Source of the DNA: Patescibacteria group bacterium UBA1372
Lineage (GTDB): Bacteria > Patescibacteriota > Microgenomatia > UBA12405
Reading direction: 5' to 3'
Length of the DNA: 17,042 bases
Assembly: GCA_002306295.1 (NCBI GenBank)
Contig: DBRI01000028.1
Location: forward strand, 1 to 17,042
Shown: piece after piece, positions 5,992-13,256 of the stretch
Position numbering within the stretch: position 1 is the first letter of the stretch
How the letters are laid out: each line of letters opens with the position of its first letter
Notes under the pieces: generated by a model
The model's database searches: none
What the model was told of the DNA's origin: nothing
The model's input: the letters and a program-made list of their open reading frames with translations, nothing else
Program-made: the position numbers and the translations under genes

Positions 5992-6597
5992 TTAAGTTAT
6001 CGCCAATTCGAAAATTGCTCGATAAAACAGTCTCCAAACTTTTTCAATTGACTCTTCAGCATCCAAATTCACTAACCTCGTAACTCTTCCCATGGCATCG
6101 ATTGCAGGCACGGTATAGTTCAAATGTTCTTGGAATCTTTTTTCGGCCAGCTCTGTCATATTCGAAGTTCCAACTTCTCCTTCCCTGCCACCTCTTCCTA
6201 ATACCCTGTCAAGACTGACACGCCTAGATATGTTCAAATTTATACATCCAACAATTTCATGGTTATTTCTACGTGATGTCTCAAGAAAACAGGGGATCGC
6301 TTCGACAAATCTTGGATACCCGTCCACCAGTACTATAGAAGCTTCAGACACTTGATTTATATACTCGAAGATCACCCCGGTCATAATACTGTGGTCAAGC
6401 AATACCCTCTTTCCGGGTTCTGGGTTAACTTTATCACTGTAAGCCGAAGCTATTTCTCCTGTTCGTATACCCCTGAGCCGATTACCGGCTGAAACATGCA
6501 TCACCGCTCGATTGGGCAACCCTTCTGTGGCCAGTCTTTCAGATTGAACCGACTTTCCTGACCCTGGAGGGCCATGTATAACAATAATTTCTGTCAC
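5992..6597 (-). CDS. Adenylate-kinase-like nucleoside monophosphate kinase
   Basis: A 201-aa protein from a GTG start at 6597-6595. It opens with strand MTEIIVIHGPPGSGKSVQSE; GPPGSGKS (9-16) is a Walker A loop. 'HVSAGNRLRGIRTGE' (34-48) parallels the NMP-binding 'isTGDllR.....g' of adenylate kinases. 'IVLVDGYPRF' (88-97) matches 'fiLDGFPR', and RVLGRGGREGE (131-141) matches the LID entry 'RllgR...eGR'. The length fits a short-LID NMP kinase. These enzymes transfer phosphate from ATP to an NMP. Compared with true adenylate kinase, TGD is replaced by AGN, so the acceptor may differ; it is probably not the housekeeping Adk. It is divergent from the glycosyltransferase operon, and TATAAT at 6610-6605 lies 7 bp from the GTG, again giving a leaderless transcript. 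Confidence 0.8.
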   Translation of the reverse strand: MTEIIVIHGPPGSGKSVQSERLATEGLPNRAVMHVSAGNRLRGIRTGEIASAYSDKVNPEPGKRVLLDHSIMTGVIFEYINQVSEASIVLVDGYPRFVEAIPCFLETSRRNNHEIVGCINLNISRRVSLDRVLGRGGREGEVGTSNMTELAEKRFQEHLNYTVPAIDAMGRVTRLVNLDAEESIEKVWRLFYRAIFELAIT

Positions 6598-6604
6598 TTA
6601 GCAA

Positions 6605-6610
6605 ATTATA
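6605..6610 (-). promoter_or_regulatory. -10 box TATAAT of the P-loop kinase gene
   Basis: Read on the minus strand, TATAAT lies 7 bases upstream of the GTG at 6597. The predicted first transcribed base is at the start codon, which supports the choice of GTG over a later ATG. Confidence 0.55.
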
Positions 6611-6641
6611 CATAACATTAGGCATATTTACAATTTCATGA

Positions 6642-6647
6642 TACAAT
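6642..6647 (+). promoter_or_regulatory. -10 box TACAAT of the glycosyltransferase operon
   Basis: TACAAT ends 14 bases before the ATG at 6662, giving a predicted leader of about 8 nt. A poor -35 (TTAGGC, 6618-6623) lies 18 bp upstream. No Shine-Dalgarno sequence is present before the ATG. Confidence 0.4.
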
Positions 6648-6661
6648 AAGCCCAAAATATT

Positions 6662-7846
6662 ATGGGTAATACTGAGAACAAAACTATTGTCGGAGTTCCC
6701 TTTTATGACCAGGAAGGATTGGAAGTCTTGGAGGCGTGTATTAGCAATGTTGATTCTTGTCTGAACAATTTAGGAGTGGATGCAAAAATAGTTGTTGGTA
6801 TAAACGGGCCTCGAGTATCAATGGGTTTACAGCCGCTGGCCTGGATGGTCGATACATCGAAATATAATTCCGATATCGAGTTCATTAAAACGAGACCAGG
6901 GATTGTAGCCGCGGAAAAAGCAATCTGTACCAAAGCTCAAGAAGAAGGTTATAAAAGAATATTTTTGACTGATGCGGACATATCTCGTCTACCAAATTCA
7001 TTGAGCCATATGTGGTCTCAAGGTGATTGCCCAGTAGTAGGAGCAAACTATTGTGCCTATCCTCCGGAAATTCTATCCCAAGCGGATGTCCAGCTAACCA
7101 AGCAACAGATCACTCTAATGAGTATATTTGAAGCAGATAAACATCCTCAAGCACGAGAGTTTACTTGGTCGCATCGGCCGGAAAAAAGAATTAAAGGAAG
7201 CTTATTGCTTGTCGATACAGATATTGTTTCAACAATGTTTGGTTATCAAGGAATTACGTCTGATAGCAGAATGAACAGCAATATTGCCGTAGACAAAAGA
7301 CAAATAGTTTCAGATGCCTCATTTATGCATTATGCCAGAATTGATATAATCGATCATGTTCAAGCGCGAATTCGTCACTTTCGAGCAGCTGATGCAGAGA
7401 ATCAATTGGAATCTTTTTACAGAAAATCAATAATTTATTCCCCTGAAAATGCTGACGAAATTGCTAAAAAAATGGTAGAAAAAGATCCGACCTCGAAAAT
7501 TGCTGCATCTAACTTTTTACTTCAATGTGCCTTAAGGCATCAAGTAGCTGATATCTGTAAAAGTGTTGTCTCGAAAAAGAATTACACCCAAGATTACGAT
7601 CAAGTTGATAGCACTTCAGTGCTGACAACAGTGGTTAAAAGTTTTTCTGAAGCTATGACTGTTATGGCTAATGTATTGAGTTGTATTGATTGGAACTGTC
7701 TAAACACCCCCGAGGCTAACGGTAAAGGTACCACTCAAAATAATCTTCCACGTAAACCTATTGACCTAGAGCCCTTTTTGGCAATTAATGAATATCGGGA
7801 ACTAATTACTAGACATCTTGGATTACCTATAACAGTTAATGTATAA
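6662..7846 (+). CDS. GT-A fold (family 2-like) glycosyltransferase
   Basis: A 394-aa protein, MGNTENKTIVGVPFYDQEGL. The 'ivgvPfydqegleVLeaCi' start is the nucleotide-binding strand and helix of GT-A enzymes. A second strand AKIVVGINGP and then FIKTRPGIVAAEKAI lead to FLTDADISRLP (101-111), where DAD (104-106) is the DxD-type metal/NDP-sugar site. KGSLLLVDTDIV (178-189) is the usual post-DxD strand, and HVQARIRHFRAAD (232-244) resembles the 'q..R..Rg' acceptor segment. The last 150 residues are helical and not recognised; they may hold an acceptor-binding domain. No transmembrane helix is present, so the enzyme is cytosolic. It is the first gene of a rightward operon, overlapping the GT4 gene by 8 nt. 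Donor and acceptor are unknown. Confidence 0.75.
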   Translation: MGNTENKTIVGVPFYDQEGLEVLEACISNVDSCLNNLGVDAKIVVGINGPRVSMGLQPLAWMVDTSKYNSDIEFIKTRPGIVAAEKAICTKAQEEGYKRIFLTDADISRLPNSLSHMWSQGDCPVVGANYCAYPPEILSQADVQLTKQQITLMSIFEADKHPQAREFTWSHRPEKRIKGSLLLVDTDIVSTMFGYQGITSDSRMNSNIAVDKRQIVSDASFMHYARIDIIDHVQARIRHFRAADAENQLESFYRKSIIYSPENADEIAKKMVEKDPTSKIAASNFLLQCALRHQVADICKSVVSKKNYTQDYDQVDSTSVLTTVVKSFSEAMTVMANVLSCIDWNCLNTPEANGKGTTQNNLPRKPIDLEPFLAINEYRELITRHLGLPITVNV

Positions 7847-9050
7847 AATGAAAAATAACGAGCTAAGCATTGGAATTAATATTGGTAAGGCTGGAAAAAA
7901 AGATCGTGGAATTACGGTTTATACTCGCAATCTTTTGATGGAGATGGCCAAGATTGGTGATTCAAATAATGTAACGCTATTACACTATCCTGGAAGTGCT
8001 TCTGATGAGAACTTCGGATTTGAAAATTCCCGTTTTACGCCGTTACCTTATTCCGACAAAGACGGCCCTATTAAAACAATAATAAATGAGCAAATAACTA
8101 ATCCATCCCAACAAGCAAATTTAGGACTCGATGTAGTTTGGCATCCTCATAACCGTTCTCAGTTCTATTCACCATGTGCTTATGTTTGCACTATGCATGA
8201 TGTTCTGCCTGTCGCTCGACCTGATCTGGCAGGAAAATATATTAATTCACTGTCCAAGAAACTGCTTTTTTGGAGTAGAACTTTTTCTGCTGCTAATGCA
8301 GATATGGTAATAACAGATTCAGAATTTAGTCGTCAGGAAATAATTAATCACTTAAGAGTAGACCCCAAAAAAGTTAAAGCTATTCACTTGGGGATTAACA
8401 GAGGAACTTTCCATTCCGATAAAAATCCAGAAAATTGGAACAGGGTAAGATCTACATATGATTTACCTGAAAAATATATTCTAACTACGGGAAGCTATGC
8501 TCCGCATAAGAATTTAAGAATGATCATTGAAGCTTATTCTCACAGTAATCTAATGGAAGATGGAGTAGGACTGGTTATGGTAGGGCCAAACGATGCTACT
8601 GGCTATCGTATCGGTTATCAAGAATTAGTGAAATACGCCGAAAGTATAGGGATATCAAATAATGTTAGGCTACTTCCATCTGTACCTGAGGCTGATCTGG
8701 TGTCCATCTATAGCCATTCACATATTCATGTAACTGCCTCAATGTATGAAGGTTTCGGCTTTACTCCACTCGAAGCAATGGCCTGTAAAGTACCTGTTAT
8801 AGTTTCAAATGTTTCAGCCCTTCCGGAAGTCTGCGGTGAGGCTGCTTTATACGCTGATCCTTATGATCCGGATAGTTTTACTGAGAAAATGAATATTCTT
8901 GGCCAAAACCAGAATCTAAGGAGCGAAATGATCGAGAAAGGTAGAAAGCAAGTCGAAGAATTTAGTTGGGATAAATGCGCTAAGCAAACATGGCAGACTC
9001 TGCAAGATATGATTGCAATCAGAAAAAGTAAACCAAGGGGTGCACAATGA
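7839..9050 (+). CDS. GT4 family (GT-B) glycosyltransferase
   Basis: A 403-aa protein; the start at 7839 overlaps the upstream stop, and an ATG at 7848 (residue 4) is an equally good choice. The N-terminal domain carries GKKDRGITVYTRNLLMEMAK (the 'GiG.Yt..ll..L' acceptor loop) and HDVLPVARPDL. The C-terminal domain has YILTTGSYAPHKNLRMIIEA ('iLyvG...p.KNl..li.A'), then MYEGFGFTPLEAMACKVPVI with the E-x7-E pair (Glu304, Glu312) that binds the donor, and SALPEVCGEAALYADPYD. These are hallmarks of retaining GT4 enzymes such as mannosyl- and glucosyltransferases. There is no membrane anchor. It is translationally coupled to both neighbours (8-nt overlap upstream, ATGA overlap downstream). Acceptor and sugar cannot be named. 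Confidence 0.92.
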   Translation: MYKMKNNELSIGINIGKAGKKDRGITVYTRNLLMEMAKIGDSNNVTLLHYPGSASDENFGFENSRFTPLPYSDKDGPIKTIINEQITNPSQQANLGLDVVWHPHNRSQFYSPCAYVCTMHDVLPVARPDLAGKYINSLSKKLLFWSRTFSAANADMVITDSEFSRQEIINHLRVDPKKVKAIHLGINRGTFHSDKNPENWNRVRSTYDLPEKYILTTGSYAPHKNLRMIIEAYSHSNLMEDGVGLVMVGPNDATGYRIGYQELVKYAESIGISNNVRLLPSVPEADLVSIYSHSHIHVTASMYEGFGFTPLEAMACKVPVIVSNVSALPEVCGEAALYADPYDPDSFTEKMNILGQNQNLRSEMIEKGRKQVEEFSWDKCAKQTWQTLQDMIAIRKSKPRGAQ

Positions 9051-9745
9051 GCAAAGTCGAGCAAAAAGATCAAGATATTACGATTATTAATCATGTACGT
9101 CGTCGTCTATCAGAAGATTCGAGATTGTGTTTTGTTGTTTCCGGCAGCTATGCTATTGAGGCCTTAACGAAACGTGATGATATACCTCATGCCGATATTG
9201 ATTCTAATGTGTTTACCCAAGATTCTTCTGCCGCCATGAAAGCAATACCAGATCTTCTTAGCCAGCGACACGTTTCAGATGTAGATTTTTCATTATATAA
9301 ATTGACTTCTGACAGGATCGAATATGATGTGCAGACAAACATAGAATGTCCAGATTGTCCAAAAAGTCGATTAGAAATACATGTTATAAGTGCTAAAAGC
9401 ATTGAAGGAAAGACTGTAATCCTAAACGACCCAAATAACGAAAGGCTTTCTCAGGTTGACTTGGTAAAGGCTGAATTAGTTGATTCCAGAGGTAATCCAT
9501 CAAAAATACTTGTTAAGTCGTTGGCCTATTCTGTTGCTACATGGGCTTTAAGAATTTCCGATGCTGCTAAAAACCAATTGCGTCCTGTGAGACAAAGCGA
9601 CATCGATAGTTTTATATTGCTATTAGAACAAGGTGCAGATTCGGTAGATGTGATAAAGGCCATGGAAAACCATCCTCAAATGCCTCAAGATGTTGATGCT
9701 CATGATATTTACCAATCTGCTTTAATAAGGGTAGGGAGAATTTGA
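9047..9745 (+). CDS. MNT/AbiEii-type nucleotidyltransferase
   Basis: A 232-aa protein beginning MSKVEQKDQDITIINHVRRR. The motif FVVSGSYAIEALTKRDDIPH (29-48) followed by ADIDSNVF places Gly33-Ser34 and the metal-binding pair Asp50/Asp52 in the order of the nucleotidyltransferase fold ('GS/G(y)A.e.l..R...H.DiD'), as in lincosamide/aminoglycoside nucleotidyltransferases and AbiEii-like proteins. YDVQTNIE and LEIHVIS give further beta strands. The third acidic residue is not certain. Such enzymes move an NMP onto a small molecule, or onto tRNA or protein in the MNT toxin group; no HEPN partner is nearby, which argues against a toxin pair. The start ATG overlaps the GT4 stop (ATGA), with AAGGGG 7 nt upstream as a good Shine-Dalgarno. 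It may adenylylate an intermediate of the cluster. Confidence 0.75.
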   Translation: MSKVEQKDQDITIINHVRRRLSEDSRLCFVVSGSYAIEALTKRDDIPHADIDSNVFTQDSSAAMKAIPDLLSQRHVSDVDFSLYKLTSDRIEYDVQTNIECPDCPKSRLEIHVISAKSIEGKTVILNDPNNERLSQVDLVKAELVDSRGNPSKILVKSLAYSVATWALRISDAAKNQLRPVRQSDIDSFILLLEQGADSVDVIKAMENHPQMPQDVDAHDIYQSALIRVGRI

Positions 9746-10392
9746 AAAAAAAGATAAAATTAAATTATATGAATCTTTACCTGATAAGACATGGTGAGTC
9801 ATCTGGAAACGAAAAACGTATTCATCAGGATGAAAACGACCCATTGACTGAAAATGGCATTATTCAAGTTCATCAGCTAGCTGATCGCCTGAAAAAGATG
9901 GATATCAATGCTATATGTGCTAGTCCTTATTTACGTGCAAAACAAAGTGCTGAAATAATTTCCAAGGCTTTATCTCTTCCTATTCAATATATAGATGAAC
10001 TCAAAGAAAGAAAACGTCCCTCAGAAATCGAAGGATTAGGATACGATGATTCTCTTGCTAAGAAAATAAACCTAATTACAAAGCAAAAACAAGCAAGCAC
10101 CGATTGGAAATATTCAGACGATGAGTCGTACAACGAAATATTATCACGAGCGATAGTAATGGAAGAATTTCTAACATCTCAATATTCTAATCAAAACATA
10201 ATATGCGTTACTCATGTGGCCATTATGACGTTAATTGTCCTGCATTGTATTTTGAAAGAAAAATTGACCCCGGAAATATATTGGAACTTTTACCATCATG
10301 CTCATCACAATAATGCAGGTATTACAAAGCTTGAACATTTCGACTCATCTGGATGGAGGTTGATTACTTGGAATGATACCCATCATTTATGA
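9742..10392 (+). CDS. Histidine phosphatase (phosphoglycerate-mutase-like) family protein
   Basis: The domain starts MNLYLIRHGESSGNEKRIHQ, in which Arg-His-Gly is the catalytic RHG with the phospho-accepting His. DPLTENGIIQVHQLADRL and ICASPYLRAKQSAEIIS give the conserved 'LT..G..Qa..la..L' and 'i.sSpl.RA.qTA' elements, and 'IICVTHVAIM' holds the second catalytic His. The enzyme removes phosphate from sugars, nucleotides or phosphoglycerides. The TTG at 9742 sits 3 bp after GGGAG and overlaps the upstream TGA, so I kept it; ATG 9769 gives the tighter family N-terminus (207 aa) and is equally plausible. It is the last gene of the glycosyltransferase operon and stops one base before the convergent small ORF. 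Paired with glycosyltransferases it may dephosphorylate a glycosylated phospho-intermediate. Confidence 0.9.
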   Translation: MKKKIKLNYMNLYLIRHGESSGNEKRIHQDENDPLTENGIIQVHQLADRLKKMDINAICASPYLRAKQSAEIISKALSLPIQYIDELKERKRPSEIEGLGYDDSLAKKINLITKQKQASTDWKYSDDESYNEILSRAIVMEEFLTSQYSNQNIICVTHVAIMTLIVLHCILKEKLTPEIYWNFYHHAHHNNAGITKLEHFDSSGWRLITWNDTHHL

Positions 10393-10393
10393 A

Positions 10394-10549
10394 CTAAGCT
10401 ACTAAAGTTTGCAACTTCTTAATTTCGCTCCATCTTGCTTTCACCGTTTCCATTTCCGTCAAGTTTGAAAATGCCGAGTTTATCTTGGTAAATGCTGATA
10501 TAAAGTTTTTAGAGCTGGGGAGCAGTTGTGACATTTTGGCCACTTCCAC
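10394..10549 (-). CDS. Possible 51-aa protein coupled to the Fic gene
   Basis: A GTG at 10549-10547 shares its first base with the Fic stop codon (TAGTG overlap) and opens a 51-codon frame ending at TAG 10396-10394, one base from the stop of the convergent phosphatase gene. The product contains MSQLLPSSKNFISAFTKINS and ends TEMETVKARWSEIKKLQTLVA. It is helical with no membrane segment; I do not recognise it. An internal ATG gives 46 residues. The tight start-stop overlap and the fit to the whole gap support it, but the frame is short and could be chance or a degraded gene tail. If real it would be the second gene of the Fic operon. Confidence 0.35.
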   Translation of the reverse strand: MEVAKMSQLLPSSKNFISAFTKINSAFSNLTEMETVKARWSEIKKLQTLVA

Positions 10550-11583
10550 TATCTTTCATTCAAGATATAATGTGCGCCACGTCCTTCACCTTTGCGTTTT
10601 ATTAGTCCCATTTCAATTAATTTCAAAAAATCCAGTGCCCGTGTTGGTTTTGCTCTATCGGTCGTTTTTGCATAATCACGTTGAGTAATGTAACCATTCT
10701 TTTTAATATGTTCTAAGATTTTCAAATGATATGGTTCAAGTTTGGTCTCAGGAGAATTTCCTTTATCAGGTAAAGTTTTTCCCACCCGCAACAGTTCGTC
10801 AATTATTCCTCCCGTAAAATATTCTAGCCATTTTGTAAAGTCAATTTTGTTTACTAATTCGTTATAATCTCCAAATTCTCCCACGGTTTGAAAATATTTC
10901 GTCACATTTTGGTTGTAGTAGTTTTCAAAACTGAATAAATTAAATGTATTTAATCCCATCTTAGCCAGTAATACCTTAGTCATTAATCTAGTTGTTCGAC
11001 CATTTCCGTCCATAAACGGGTGGATAATTACCATTTGTTTATGAAACACTCCCGCCATTATCAGAGGGTCAATATTTTCTCCGCTTTTACCAACAAAATC
11101 AATCAATTCCGCAATTAAATCAGCCACCTTATCAGCGTCAGGCGGTAAGTAAACAATTTTACCTGTTTGCGGATCATTAACCACCACCGGTCTCTTTCGT
11201 AATTTACCCGAGTCATAAATTGGTAACAGTCCCTGTGTAACTTGTTGGTGGATTCCGAAAAGTAGTTTCAAAGACAAGTCTAAGTCTTCATTTTTCAGAA
11301 GTTTATCAAGTGTTTCTAAAGCCTGATTATAATTTAATACCTCTTTTTCAGTATCTCGAATATTTGTTGTTTTCGACCTTAACACTTTTTTTACCTCAGT
11401 TAGTGATAGGGGATTGCCCTCAATACTTGTTGACGTATAAGCCGAAACTTCTCTGGCCACTCTTTCAAATTCAACTAAAACTAATTTGGCAAAGTGTCGA
11501 TTATTCAACTCGTTTACCAGAGAGTTAACCTTAGTAATATTGCCCAATAATAAGTCAGTAATTGTATATTTAGGTTTAAACAT
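10549..11583 (-). CDS. Fic family protein (class II-like, AMPylase fold)
   Basis: A 344-aa protein from ATG at 11583-11581 (an upstream TTG would add 3 residues). The Fic motif HPFMDGNGRTTR (188-199) has every catalytic residue: His188 base, Asp192, Gly-Asn-Gly-Arg. Upstream, YTSTSIEGNPLSLTEV carries the inhibitory helix motif [S/T]xxxE[G/N] (S51, E55, G56), whose Glu blocks ATP; such N-terminal placement defines class II Fic proteins that restrain themselves. GLLPIYDSGKLRKRPVVVND matches the 'G..R...V.i' flap. Residues 284-344 form a winged helix (HLKILEHIKKNGYITQRDYAKT), as in many Fic proteins with DNA binding. Fic enzymes transfer AMP or other phospho-groups to protein hydroxyls. The winged helix and the phased heptamers at its promoter suggest autoregulation. 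Confidence 0.93.
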   Translation of the reverse strand: MFKPKYTITDLLLGNITKVNSLVNELNNRHFAKLVLVEFERVAREVSAYTSTSIEGNPLSLTEVKKVLRSKTTNIRDTEKEVLNYNQALETLDKLLKNEDLDLSLKLLFGIHQQVTQGLLPIYDSGKLRKRPVVVNDPQTGKIVYLPPDADKVADLIAELIDFVGKSGENIDPLIMAGVFHKQMVIIHPFMDGNGRTTRLMTKVLLAKMGLNTFNLFSFENYYNQNVTKYFQTVGEFGDYNELVNKIDFTKWLEYFTGGIIDELLRVGKTLPDKGNSPETKLEPYHLKILEHIKKNGYITQRDYAKTTDRAKPTRALDFLKLIEMGLIKRKGEGRGAHYILNER

Positions 11584-11585
11584 CT

Positions 11586-11614
11586 TAGACAAATAATAGA
11601 CGATAATTAGACAA
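11586..11614. promoter_or_regulatory. Three TAGAC(A/G)A heptamers at 11-bp period over the Fic promoter
   Basis: On the plus strand TAGACAA occurs at 11586-11592 and 11608-11614, and TAGACGA at 11597-11603, each exactly 11 bp apart. They cover the region from the -35/-10 spacer to the first transcribed base of the fic gene, the place expected for a repressor. The -35 end also overlaps a 10-bp palindrome, GACAATTGTC (11610-11619). Confidence 0.6.
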
Positions 11615-11621
11615 TTGTCAA
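11593..11621 (-). promoter_or_regulatory. Promoter of the fic gene
   Basis: On the minus strand a perfect -35 TTGACA (11621-11616) is followed after 17 bp by TATTAT (11598-11593). Transcription would begin about 3 nt before the ATG at 11583. It is one of the two strongest promoters in the window. Confidence 0.75.
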
Positions 11622-11671
11622 GATACTGTTTCCATTTTCTCGATAAAAGTCGTTGTCTACCCCTGCTCGTC

Positions 11672-11691
11672 CTTGCCTGCGGGCAGGTAGG
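11672..11691. repeat. Short REP-like palindrome with hairpin potential
   Basis: CCTGC (11676-11680) and GCAGG (11683-11687) form an inverted repeat; with G-T pairs the stem extends to 11672-11691. It sits between the fic promoter and the 3-TM gene in a GC-richer patch of otherwise AT-rich non-coding DNA. A partly similar 'TGCTTGCCCGTCCG' lies at about 11731. It may be a dispersed palindromic repeat; other copies would be needed to show that. Confidence 0.4.
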
Positions 11692-11805
11692 TTTAAAGAG
11701 CGCGCGCCTTAATTCAATTTCTTAAAATGTGCTTGCCCGTCCGTAGTTTTAACCAAGGAGGGTCCGAATTTTGCCATACAGCCGGAACCTTTCTGACATT
11801 CTTGT

Positions 11806-11811
11806 TATAAT
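11806..11811 (+). promoter_or_regulatory. -10 box TATAAT of the 3-TM protein gene
   Basis: TATAAT ends 5 bases before the ATG at 11817, so the message should be leaderless. No Shine-Dalgarno or convincing -35 is seen. Confidence 0.55.
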
Positions 11812-11816
11812 CACAT

Positions 11817-12122
11817 ATGTCCAAAAATCCTTTCATAAACGCTCTTGGTGCTTCAGCCTATATCATTCTCGGAGTTACGGTTATGACTTTTGTCACCCAA
11901 CCCTTGAAAGACAAGCCGGACACTTTTTTTGCTCCCATAGCCGTCTTGTTTATGTTGACTCTTTCTGTTGCCGTCATGGCCTATCTCTTTTTTTATCAGC
12001 CTCTTCAGCTTTTCATTGAAGCAAGGAAAAAAGAAGCAGTCGATCTATTTATTAAAACTGTTGCCATCTTCGCCATTTTTACTCTGATAACTTTGTTGTT
12101 GCTTTTTTCCGGTCTGATCTAA
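11817..12122 (+). CDS. Small three-helix membrane protein of unknown function
   Basis: A 101-aa protein, MSKNPFINALGASAYIILGV. Three hydrophobic stretches (about 10-28, 38-60 and 79-100) are predicted as membrane helices. They are separated by a short loop TQPLKDKPDTFF and by a charged segment QPLQLFIEARKKEAVD. No enzymatic motif is visible and I recognise no family. It stands alone, transcribed rightward from its own promoter, and converges on the PKD-protein gene with an 88-bp gap. Given the position at the edge of the envelope-related region it may belong to the cell envelope, which is only inference. Confidence 0.8.
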   Translation: MSKNPFINALGASAYIILGVTVMTFVTQPLKDKPDTFFAPIAVLFMLTLSVAVMAYLFFYQPLQLFIEARKKEAVDLFIKTVAIFAIFTLITLLLLFSGLI

Positions 12123-12210
12123 ATTTTGTTATTTTGGGAAACAAGTATTCTTGAGGCTTGTATGCCAAAGGCAGAACTAATTTTTCAAAATTATTACAGG
12201 TTTAGATATA

Positions 12211-13233
12211 TTAATCAGTAAGTGTTATTTTATATTTTGCCACTGCCGCATCTTTAGTTACCGTACCTTTGTCAGTCGTATATGTAATAGTGAATTCTCC
12301 CTCGTATGTACCATTTGGTTTTGACTTATCTATGAAAAGGTGTTGATGATAGGCCGTACCCTCATCCATATCTCTGCCTGTTTCATAAAAACCAAATAGG
12401 CTATTGTAAGTAGCTTTAATCCTTACAGCTGTAAATTGTTCTTTGCTACTAACAGTCAAAAAAGGAATATAAATACGGTTACCTCCGTTATTCAAATTTT
12501 CTTCACTCCCCATATATTGAAAATTTTGTTTAGATCTTGAGACCGTCACCTCTGTATAAAGTTTATCTATGCTGATAATATCGTTTTGATATTCAACAGA
12601 AGAACCTGAGATTACTTCGTGTGGATAAGTACAAGTTGGCCCATACTCTTTATTTGATCCTACTACTCTAAATTTTGGACGAAAATTCCCGTTAGATGTA
12701 TAAACGCGATTAGCTTGTTGTTCAATTGTTTCCGAATCCCACGTTCCATTACCATCATAATCCCACTGAAATCCTATAAGTGTTACGCCAGATGAAGTTC
12801 TTCCACTAGGGTAGAGCGACACAAACAAAGGAACAGACCCTATTGCTGGGAAAGGCGGGTAGCTATCTGAATTATAAATACCACAGCTAAAACTTGAATT
12901 TATTATTTCTTTGGGTGTTGCGGTAGTAACAATTGTTGGTTTCGATGTTGGGGAAATATTTTTTATTATTGAGGTAATAACAGTATTTAGTGTAGGGCTT
13001 ACTGTAGGTTGAATTGTTGGATTCACTACCTCTTGAGTTGGTAAAACTACTAGCTCTGTTGTTAGTTCTGAATTAGAAATTTGTTTCTGACCAATTTGGA
13101 CACCAATATAAAATGACACTCCTACAACAGCTAGTCCCAACACAGAAAACAAAAAAATTCTTACCCAATTAATTGGTAGTTTAGGTGAAGGTGGAAATTG
13201 TGATGATGTCAATAAATCATTTTGTTGTTTCAT
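12211..13233 (-). CDS. Membrane-anchored PKD-domain surface protein
   Basis: A 340-aa protein from ATG 13233-13231. A short cytoplasmic tail is followed by one membrane helix (about 24-44, WVRIFLFSVLGLAVVGVSFY) with no cleavage site evident, so it is probably a type II anchor. Residues 60-110 are a Thr/Pro/Val/Ser-rich linker. From about 134, LFVSLYPSGRTSSGVTLIGF leads into QWDYDGNGTWD and ANRVYTSNGNFRPKFRV, the 'WDfdGdG....hvY...G.y.v.v.V' pattern of a PKD-like beta-sandwich, which usually mediates protein-protein or polysaccharide contacts. A C-terminal beta-rich domain (about 220-340) is unassigned. It starts 23 nt after the C39-like peptidase gene on the same strand, so they likely share a transcript; its own -10-like TATGTT (13248-13243) is weak. 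Confidence 0.75.
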   Translation of the reverse strand: MKQQNDLLTSSQFPPSPKLPINWVRIFLFSVLGLAVVGVSFYIGVQIGQKQISNSELTTELVVLPTQEVVNPTIQPTVSPTLNTVITSIIKNISPTSKPTIVTTATPKEIINSSFSCGIYNSDSYPPFPAIGSVPLFVSLYPSGRTSSGVTLIGFQWDYDGNGTWDSETIEQQANRVYTSNGNFRPKFRVVGSNKEYGPTCTYPHEVISGSSVEYQNDIISIDKLYTEVTVSRSKQNFQYMGSEENLNNGGNRIYIPFLTVSSKEQFTAVRIKATYNSLFGFYETGRDMDEGTAYHQHLFIDKSKPNGTYEGEFTITYTTDKGTVTKDAAVAKYKITLTD

Positions 13234-13256
13234 ACTTTAGCTAACATAGACTACCA

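Noticed and set aside
6703..6933. Minus-strand open frame inside the GT-A gene
   Set aside because: It is a shadow of a well-supported glycosyltransferase and shows no family motif.
8861..9094. Minus-strand frame with a hydrophobic N-terminus, which could look like a small membrane protein
   Set aside because: It lies wholly over the GT4 and nucleotidyltransferase genes; the hydrophobicity follows from the complementary codons.
9047..9745. Treating the nucleotidyltransferase as half of an MNT-HEPN or AbiE toxin-antitoxin pair
   Set aside because: No HEPN or AbiEi-like partner is adjacent; its neighbours are a glycosyltransferase and a phosphatase in the same operon.
11771..12019. Plus-strand 82-codon frame overlapping the 3-TM gene
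   Set aside because: The frame starting at 11817 has a promoter on its start codon and a coherent membrane topology; the other frame is rich in Ser, His, Cys and Arg without pattern.
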